DNA of 64,000 nt from Vermamoeba vermiformis. Its lineage: Eukaryota > Tubulinea > Echinamoebida. Every line of letters starts with the position of its first letter. Position 1 is the stretch's first letter. The position numbers were made by a program, and so were the translations under genes. Shown here in pieces: positions 57,458-64,000 of the stretch. Below the pieces are notes generated by a model. The model saw nothing but the letters and a program-made list of their open reading frames with translations. It was not told the origin of the DNA and ran no database searches. The stretch covers positions 95,912 through 159,911 of the forward strand of contig JBEWZL010000061.1 in NCBI GenBank assembly GCA_045837725.1, written 5' to 3'.

Positions 57458-58009
57458 CAGTCGCGGCCAAAAGTATCGCCCCACCTTAAAAAAATTATCC
57501 CTCCCCAGCAAGGGGACCCATGGCTGTAACAAAGATGTATTATATAAGTATATATAAGGTAGTTTTGCATATGCATGTGCGTTGACCTTTGGGGGTTGAA
57601 TGGCCAGTGAGCAAATCTTGCGAAAGTTTCGGCACAAGTGCGGAAATGGGGTTCGGCAAATGGAATTAATTTGCGGCAATTTATTCCACCAGGACCTAAC
57701 CTCTTCCAGTTTTCAGCATATTTTTCTTAATTGACAAGGTACTTGTACTACCCATATATATTAGTAGCAGTTTGATTGGACTCCTCTCTAAGGAGTTAAA
57801 AATCAAAACCTGCTTTTCGCGGATTTTATGGCTCGGAAACATTCATTTGACCAAAACAACCTACACCAATGTTTGCCAGCGATGCAAATATAATGAAAAA
57901 TACTATCAGAGCTGGCATATATTTTCAATAGGATATCTTCATAGTCCACCTCTTCAAAACTGGTGACGGCCCTAGTCAAGTGATGGGGCGATACTTTCGG
58001 CCGCGACTG
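57458..58009. mobile_element. MITE with long inverted ends
   Basis: The left end CAGTCGCGGCCAAAAGTATC and the right end are inverted copies over about 27 bp with two mismatches. Element length 552 bp, no coding frame of note. The CAGT...GGCC..AAGTAT end resembles Tc1/mariner-type MITEs; flanking bases allow a short A/T duplication. It interrupts low-CpG sequence of unknown nature. Confidence 0.75.
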
Positions 58010-58844
58010 ATTTATTGTTTAATAAGCTGTGATGCTTCAGTGCCAATATTTTTTATATTTTGTTCTGAATCTGCGACCTGGATCAAACAACACTGCTCTC
58101 CTCGCACAGCTAACAAAAGTCAATCCAAATTCAGCTGTGGTTAAACATTTTATTTGTGGTTATGGTAGACTAAAGCAGAGCTCTTGATGCTAAAGGCACA
58201 GCTTTGGGTAGTTTGGCACAGCTGAACATCCGGTCACAGGAGAAAGATAAGTTAGCACCTCTAAGGGACTGCTATCCACTGCTAATAAAGTGCAACGGGT
58301 GGTACAAGCTGTCCCATTCCAGTTACACATGGTGGCACATGAACAGCATTGCATCCCAACCTGATCTGATATTGCACCTTGAATTGCACCTGCACATGTC
58401 GATCGCACCTTGTATGTTGTATTAACTTGTACTATTATCTTTAATTAAAATAAATGTTTATTTAAAATCAAATAGAGAACAATTTTCTTATTAAAGTAGC
58501 CTTCATATTTTGCCTTTGTTTTTCTCTTTTTTGTTTTTGATCGGATGTTGGATCAACAATGAATCTATCTCCCAATATCTTTGGGTCCTACAGGGTACAC
58601 ATTGCACCTGCACCTGCAGTAAATGGCCCTACTTAAAATTCGATCGCTTCCGCTCATTTTCCAAAAAAGACCAACAGTTGCCTCTAAACTCGTATGAAAA
58701 TTGATCTGAATCCCATCCTTCTTCTTATTCATATATACTACAAGGCTTGGCCAAACAGGGCTAGCCTCAAAAACTATTCAAAAAGTAGCAGAATCGAGAA
58801 TATTTTGATTGGGTTACTTTGGAATTTTTTAGTCAAGTGCTTGT
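58010..58844. other. No supported gene
   Basis: Mixed low-complexity sequence with a short CACCTG tract. No long frame, no splice chain. Confidence 0.4.
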
Positions 58845-58972
58845 GGGTGCTAACAAGAGACATCAAGGACTAACAAGAGTTGCCCAGTGCTAACGAGGGT
58901 CACCAAGAGCTGACGAAGGTTGATGATGTGGGTGCTAACAAGAGACACCAAGCACTAACAAGAGTCACTAAT
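58845..58972. repeat. Minisatellite with GCTAACAAGAG core
   Basis: About five degenerate copies of a 24-32 bp unit containing (G)CTAACAAGAG and CACCAAG. The core looks like a splice branch motif (CTAAC), but no introns are implied. Confidence 0.65.
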
Positions 58973-59095
58973 GAGTGAACATGACGAGGCATAAATAGTT
59001 TAAAGCTCTTTATTAGCAGTACATTACAATTTTACAAACCTGAAAATAAAGGGTTAGAATAAAACAAGCTTAAAATAAAGTCCTACAAGATCAGG

Positions 59096-59505
59096 AGTGG
59101 GAGACGATCCACTAAAAAAAACTAAGTTGTAGGAGGTTGTCTCCACCGTGGAGACAATGTAAAAAATTCTAAGCACAAACCTTCGTGACCACTCTGGTCA
59201 CGAACTAAAATAATTTAAGTTCTGCAAGGTCGTCTCCACCACGGAGACGATCACTAAAAAAAAACTAAGTTGTAGGAGGTCGTCTCCACCGCGGAGACGA
59301 TCTACTAAAAAAACCAAAGTCCGCAAGGGTCGTCTCCACGTGGAGACGATCTATGAAAAAAACAAAGTCATAGGAGGTCGTCTTCCTGTGGAGACGATCT
59401 ACTATAAAAAAACTAAGTCGTAGGAGGTCGTCTCCGCCGCGGAGACGATCTACTAAAAAAACTAAGTCGTAGGAGGTCGTCTCCACGGTGGAGACGATGC
59501 CAGAA
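59096..59505. repeat. Hairpin-forming tandem repeat
   Basis: About seven copies of a 50-60 bp unit: an inverted repeat GTCGTCTCC...GGAGACGAT followed by A-rich CTACTAAAAAAACTAAGTCG and GTAGGAG. One copy has GTTGTCTCC paired with GGAGACAAT, a matching change on both arms. A separate hairpin TTCGTGACCA...TGGTCACGAA interrupts the array at about 59188. Confidence 0.85.
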
Positions 59506-59672
59506 AAAATAAGAGTCAAACAAACTTACCCTAAGCCATAGTGGGTTGTAGTGGCCACAATGTTCCATGGCATGTTATAATGGCCATGAGAGGAGCTGTA
59601 GAGCGAAAGGAAATTCCTGAATGAGCTGATTCGTTAAATCAAAATGCGTTACACAAGTAACCTTGGCTTACC

Positions 59673-60023
59673 TCACACAAGTTGCACGGTGGTGCTAATC
59701 CAGCAGTACCTAAGTTCACGGAGCGTACGAGGTGGCCAGAAGCACTGCACAAGTAATAAAAATTAGATGCCGCGCATCTAAAAATTTACGGATTTAAATT
59801 TTTTTGCTTACCGAATGCTGCGCACGTGGGCTACCACCTAACGGCATTCTCCTTTGATTTAAGGCACGGAAGAACCACTGCAGTGAGCTCGAAGAACTTA
59901 AGTATGACCCGCAACCGATCAGCTGAAAAACGAAATATTAGTAAAATTAATTAAGTAATATACTGAATTTAATTAAGGGTTAGGGAAACTTACCTTAGTG
60001 CACTGCGCACTGTACAAGGACAT
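59673..60023 (-). CDS. Small spliced reading frame, 70 residues
   Basis: Three exons on the minus strand, 60023-59994, 59922-59812 and 59744-59673, all phase 0: MSLYSAQCTK, then LIGCGSYLSSSSSLQWFFRA and NQRRMPLGGSPRAQHS, then CFWPPRTLRELRYCWISTTV and stop. Introns are 71 and 67 bp with GTAAGT/GTAAGC donors. A further donor directly follows the stop codon (GTGTGAG then GTAAGC), so the transcript goes on. No family recognised. Whether it is translated or simply a spliced noncoding RNA is open. Confidence 0.35.
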
Positions 60024-60359
60024 ATTGGGAACAGACAGCCGATCGGCACACCGGTAACCTTGGCGGACGAAAGCAGTTGCGTTGCGGTCACAACGCAACA
60101 ATAACAAGAAAATCTTTTTCTAAATAAAATTAATTTCACGACCATTGTGGTGATCGTGTGCACTGGTGGGTGTTTAACCAAGTTTAGTTTCGGGCATGAA
60201 TTTTTCAGCCGTGCCAGGATTTATCCCAGCACAAAAACAATTTTTAGCAGCACGTGCCTCTCGACGCACGTCGGTTTTCTCCGTCGACACACGTCGGCTT
60301 TCGCGGCATTGACTAAATTGGCAAAGTGACCGTTACGCACGTGCGAGTGTAAAAACTTT
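60024..60359. other. Spacer between oppositely spliced regions
   Basis: To the left introns read on the minus strand, to the right on the plus strand, so a divergent promoter is likely here. It has several CACGTCGG-type repeats near 60250-60300. Confidence 0.3.
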
Positions 60360-60781
60360 GACAGATCGACCACAAGGGTCGATTTATTTATTTATTGTCA
60401 TTACAGCATTAAGTACCGCGCCACGGCATTAGAGCCGCTCCAGCGCGAGTTATTTGGATCAGATGCTGATGTGAAAACGGTTGCATAACGCGTTATTTCG
60501 CATCAGCAATGCCACAAATCGACCATAAGGGTCGAAATATTTATTTTATGCTGCTTATCACAGCAGACAGTGCCACGCCACGGTCGCCACAGCCGTTCAG
60601 CGCGAGTTATTTTGAGATTTGATAGCTGCGAACTCGTATTCGCGACAGATCGACCACAAGGGTCGGTTTGTTCATTTAGATTATTTGTATGGAATCAGCA
60701 GACACGCGCCAAACGACAATCAGCGTCGTTGCGGGACTCTGAACGTTATCTAAGTCGCGCGAATCTCCGAGATTATTAAAG
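60360..60781 (+). ncRNA. Structured hairpin array 1 (three modules)
   Basis: Three modules of about 130-150 bp. Each opens with a hairpin TCGACC-(5 nt)-GGTCGA, has an A/T-rich part, then a GC-rich inverted repeat between CGCGCC and GCGCGAG, usually followed by TTATTT. Module 1 also has a third hairpin TGCTGATG...CGCATCAGCA. Module 3 ends at a splice donor (AAAG then GTAATA). Strand is inferred from the donor. Coding is unlikely: no frame stays open. Confidence 0.45.
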
Positions 60782-61640
60782 GTAATATCTAATACCAGCA
60801 TTTATGATATCGTAAATTTATTTTTACTTACAACTCAATGTTTTAAAATTGGGATTTAATAATTTAAAAGCGCTTTTAGATTTAAAATTTAACAAAGATA
60901 TCCGGCTTTGCGCGCCAATGCTTCTATTCCTTACTTTGTAAATTGCTGGTAAGAATCTTTATTATTGCAGTGCTGAATATTAACTCAGTTTGTTATTAGA
61001 AATGCTCTCATGAACGATCGAGCCCTTCAGATCGAGAAGTACGCGATCTACGCTCCGTCTCTAACACAGAGTAGATCTATTTGGTAAGTAATTCATTGCG
61101 TTAAATCGACGATTAATAACTGTACATACTCAGGAATCGTCAACGAGGCACTTGAACCAAGTGAGTGAAACTACCGCATCCAACATCGGACCTTCCTTTG
61201 GATTAAGCTCATCGATCCCGCCAAAGGTAATAATAGAGCTTTATACATATTTAATACAACGTACTAATATTATGATTTACAGTTTAAGTGCTTGGCAGAG
61301 CTATGAATGGTGCCACGACACGGGGAAAACGCGTTCCGCAACTTCGCCAGTGAAAAATAGCGCAAAGGCGCAGCCGTAAATAATTCATTTAATATTTATG
61401 TCATTGCATCTCAATACTAACGCGTTAATCACCAGATTTGACACGGCATGTGGGTAACGCGGCACGCTGATTGGACTAGGCGTGGATCGAGGCTTGGCTA
61501 TTTTAGAACGCTATCTTTTGGAGCAATTAATTAAGTGTAATAGGTTCAAGTAATAAAAAACGGTTCTTGTACATAAAAAGATTAAAAGGATCCCGCGGGA
61601 GGAGTTTCGCAAAGATCTGGCGCGATTAATCCAAAACCTT
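60782..61640 (+). ncRNA. Chain of short introns around noncoding exons
   Basis: Good introns at 61084-61133, 61227-61282 and 61377-61435 (GTAAGT/GTAATA/GTAAAT donors, TACTAA branch, AG). Exons of 90-95 bp lie between. The first can be read MNDRALQIEKYAIYAPSLTQ, but any spliced frame stops soon after, so a protein is not supported. Confidence 0.4.
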
Positions 61641-62243
61641 TGACAGATCGACCACGAAGGTCGAAAGATTAATTTCAATTTTTAATTAACAGCTGGCAGT
61701 TACGCGCCACGGTCGCAACGGCCGTTCAGCGCGAGTTATTTCAATATACTGAATTCGCACGGTCATCGGGAACGCTTTGTGTATGAAACCTTGACAGATC
61801 GACCATAAGGGTCGATTTATTTAGTTATTACCATACGATTAGTTTATTTACAGCCTAGAGTAACGCGCCGCGGCACCAGAGCCGTTCCAGCGCGAGTTAT
61901 TTTCGGTCAGAGCTGATGCGAAAACGGTTGCACGGGTTATTTCGCATCAGCAATTCAACAGATCGACCACAAGGGTCGAAATATTTATTATCTATTGAAT
62001 ATTAACAGATGACAGTGACGTGCCACGGTCGCAACGGCTGTTCAGCGCGAGTTATTTCGATGACAAGTTGATGCGAAATCTAGATTCGCGATAATTCGAC
62101 CACAAAGGTCGAGTTATTTAATTCATATGATTATTTACAGCATAAAAACACGCGCCAAACAACTTTCAGCGTCGTTCCAAGAGAGACAATGCGCGAGATC
62201 AAGACTTGCGCGAATCTCGGTGCAGAGACCGAGATAAATCAAG
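61641..62243 (+). ncRNA. Structured hairpin array 2 (four modules)
   Basis: The same three ordered modules as array 1, preceded by one extra. Loop and stem bases vary (ACAAG, ATAAG, ACGAA, ACAAA in the 5-nt loop) while the six-base stems are kept. It also ends at a donor (CAAG then GTAAGA) after CGCGAATCTC, as array 1 does. Confidence 0.45.
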
Positions 62244-62796
62244 GTAAGATTTTTTATAAATACTTCCACCTTCATCTATCGTAAATTCAATGTTTAAATT
62301 TTCAATTAAAAATTAATTATATCCGGATCGAGCCAAGTGCTCGGACTTTATCCGGATTTTTTGTTATTAATAACGGTTAATTAATATCAAGTACAACGTT
62401 TAGATTATGGTTACGAACTTTTAGCGCGATCGAAAGTTCCACTTACTTTCGATGCGCGAGATCTCGACCACCAATGGTCGTAAAATATTATTCAATGCTG
62501 TTTCGTTCGTCTCCTGCATTGATTAGTATCCTTACTGCTCGCTCACGGGCTCGCCAACTCGATGGCGCGATCGGATGCGTGGGACGCGTCCAAATAATAC
62601 GTAAGTAATTTTTTTAATATATTAGATATTAGTAAGACGCAATGAATGCGTCGATTTCATTTTTAAAATTATGCTTTAAGTTATTAAATTTTCAAATTAC
62701 GGATCGAGCTTAGTGCTCGATTTAATTTCACATTTACGTTATAAATATTATAGTACTAACATATTAACGTTTATTATGACAGGGATTGGGCGATTG
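62244..62796 (+). other. A/T-rich region with CGAGC hairpins
   Basis: Holds two hairpins GGATCGAGC-(5 nt)-GCTCG, near 62323 and 62701, and a TCGACC...GGTCG hairpin near 62465. A third CGAGC hairpin lies near 63943. They sit in the A/T-rich, apparently intronic parts. Confidence 0.4.
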
Positions 62797-63840
62797 AATG
62801 ATCACGAAACGAATCTGATCGCTCGCTGCTTCGATCCGCGAAATACACCTTGAAAACCACTGGTAAGTACTATGGTATAATTTAATAAATGATTTAAAAT
62901 CATTCTAACAGTTCGCAGTCAGGAAAAAAAGGAGAAGAAGAGAGATCTAGATCGCGCACTTCGCGCGATAATTGCTATGGCTTGTCTCGTCAGTTTCCCG
63001 CGGTAAGTGTTGAAATGCGTAGAAGATATCGATTACTAACACAATATAGGTTGGTAATTGATAACAGTGCGTTTAATTAGCGGATGAACCGCTTCGATCC
63101 AGCGGACTCTAAATCCCGTAAAATACCCTTGATTGGCTCAACGGCTATTATAGGTAAGTAAAACGCGTTCTATCTATTACTATAATCGACAAGAAACTCA
63201 TGGTTTGATTTTAGGAGTTTATTTATACAGTTCTTAGATCAGCGCGATCCGATCCCGCGTACCAATGCAATCTACCTCGGCCCCAAGACCGCAGAACAAT
63301 TCGTAAGTTTAAATAGAGCTAGAAGGTACTTAATACTAACAAATTAATTTATTATAAGGCTGTAATCGCTCACGGTGAGGATCGGAGCGATGGTTAAGTG
63401 TGCGATCCGGGAGAGTCATTTTGGCGAGTTAGTGCGTAGAAATTTTAACAGTAGCATTCAGCTATGGTAAGCAATATAATTGATAGTCAATAGCGCGTAC
63501 TAATACATAATTATTTAGGTTCTCGTTAAATGATGCGATCTAAATCCATCGGAGGAAAATTACTCAGCGGCACCGAGTAGAGCAAAAAGTAATTAATTGT
63601 AACAATATTAATAATTTCTAATACATACAGCAGCGTAAATTCGACACGGGATTAAAAGTTCCGTTTAAAAGAGATCGCGCCTAATTTCATAGGCAACCCA
63701 ACACCAAGTAAGTCAACGCATCGGTAGCAAGCACGTTATACTAACATATTTTATTACTTAGGCTTTAATCGCTTACAACAATGACGAAACAATTCAACGA
63801 GATCGGATCGCAGAAATTTACTGCTTGGTCGATTAAGTAA
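62797..63840 (+). ncRNA. Multi-exon noncoding transcript (predicted)
   Basis: At least seven successive introns of about 42-61 bp begin at about 62863, 63003, 63154, 63302, 63472, 63591 and 63709, most with GTAAGT/GTAAGC donor, TACTAAC or TACTAAT branch and AG. Exons are 70-110 bp. Stops occur in all three frames of several exons, so no protein runs through. Exons share words such as GATCGC, TTCGATCC and GCTTTAATCGCT. Confidence 0.45.
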
Positions 63841-64000
63841 GCAATGTTATGATTAATATTTTTATTTATTAATATATAACATAATTAAAGTGTTGATATT
63901 TGAATTGAAATTATTGTTAAAGTTTTAAAAATTTAAAATCACGGATCGAGCTTCGTGCTCGTATAAAATTTAAATTATTGTTTATTTTATCATTCATACA
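63841..64000. other. A/T-rich right edge with one CGAGC hairpin
   Basis: Probably the start of a longer intron or spacer that runs out of the window; one GGATCGAGC...GCTCG hairpin near 63943. Confidence 0.35.

Noticed and set aside
49513-58844. Virus-like or LTR element
   Set aside because: No reverse transcriptase, integrase, capsid or polymerase motif, and no long terminal repeats; the ankyrin-like gene alone is not enough.
58845-58972. Cluster of splice branch points (CTAAC)
   Set aside because: The motif is part of a tandem repeat unit; no donors or acceptors are placed to use it.
60360-62243. tRNA or rRNA genes within the hairpin arrays
   Set aside because: No cloverleaf with TTCGAAT-type arm and no conserved rRNA words were seen.

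Overview
The window is eukaryotic nuclear DNA from a single-celled organism. The genes are split by many short introns, mostly 45-65 bp, that start GTAAGT/GTACGT and carry a TACTAAC or CTAAC branch point close to the 3' AG. Standard stop codons are used and intergenic gaps are small. The gene set (tandem divergent actins, a full histidine-synthesis fusion, a trithorax-type SET protein, USP48, DPH2, SRP receptor beta, an AMPK-related kinase) fits a free-living protist such as an amoebozoan or a relative of the opisthokonts. The exact lineage cannot be fixed from the sequence. I built the gene models by joining exons in phase. Every multi-exon model offered as complete sums to a whole number of codons; models with frame conflicts or an unknown start are marked.

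Region by region: 1-208 is the tail of a Thr/Pro-rich protein. 699-7964 holds five head-to-tail actin paralogs on the minus strand; two are intact and three carry frameshifts. 8331-24465 holds a SUMO-like/BTB fusion, a USP48-type deubiquitinase, a small basic protein, a leucine-rich-repeat protein with an F-box-like tail, and a 1,930-residue trithorax-like protein that also carries a HARE-HTH domain. 24804-33111 holds DPH2, an atypical short-chain dehydrogenase, a secreted-looking O-methyltransferase and an MFS transporter whose second intron contains a DNA-transposon relic. 33850-38234 holds a BRSK/SAD-like kinase, a CTR copper transporter and SRP receptor beta. 38660-43958 is one gene fusing HisA, HisI, HisE, HisD, HisC and a HAD phosphatase. 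44315-49512 holds a PA-domain seven-pass membrane protein and a large secreted alpha/beta hydrolase.

From about 49.0 kb the character changes. 49.0-51.25 kb is almost free of CpG and looks like decayed coding sequence. 51.25-56.4 kb is a segmental duplication carrying arrays of a 17-bp palindrome with G-runs, (CACCTG)n tracts and small genes of unknown function, including an F-box/ankyrin-like one. A 552-bp MITE lies at 57.46-58.01 kb. 59.1-59.5 kb is an array of hairpin repeats with compensatory base changes. 60.36-62.24 kb holds two large arrays built from the same ordered set of three hairpins. 61.0-63.9 kb holds a chain of well-formed short introns separating exons that do not code. Several genes bear on chromatin and ubiquitin (USP48, trithorax/HARE, SUMO-BTB) and sit close together, but I see no operon-like logic. 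The least explained material is the structured, spliced, apparently noncoding region at the right end. I saw no viral structural genes, LTRs, CRISPR arrays, tRNAs or rRNAs.
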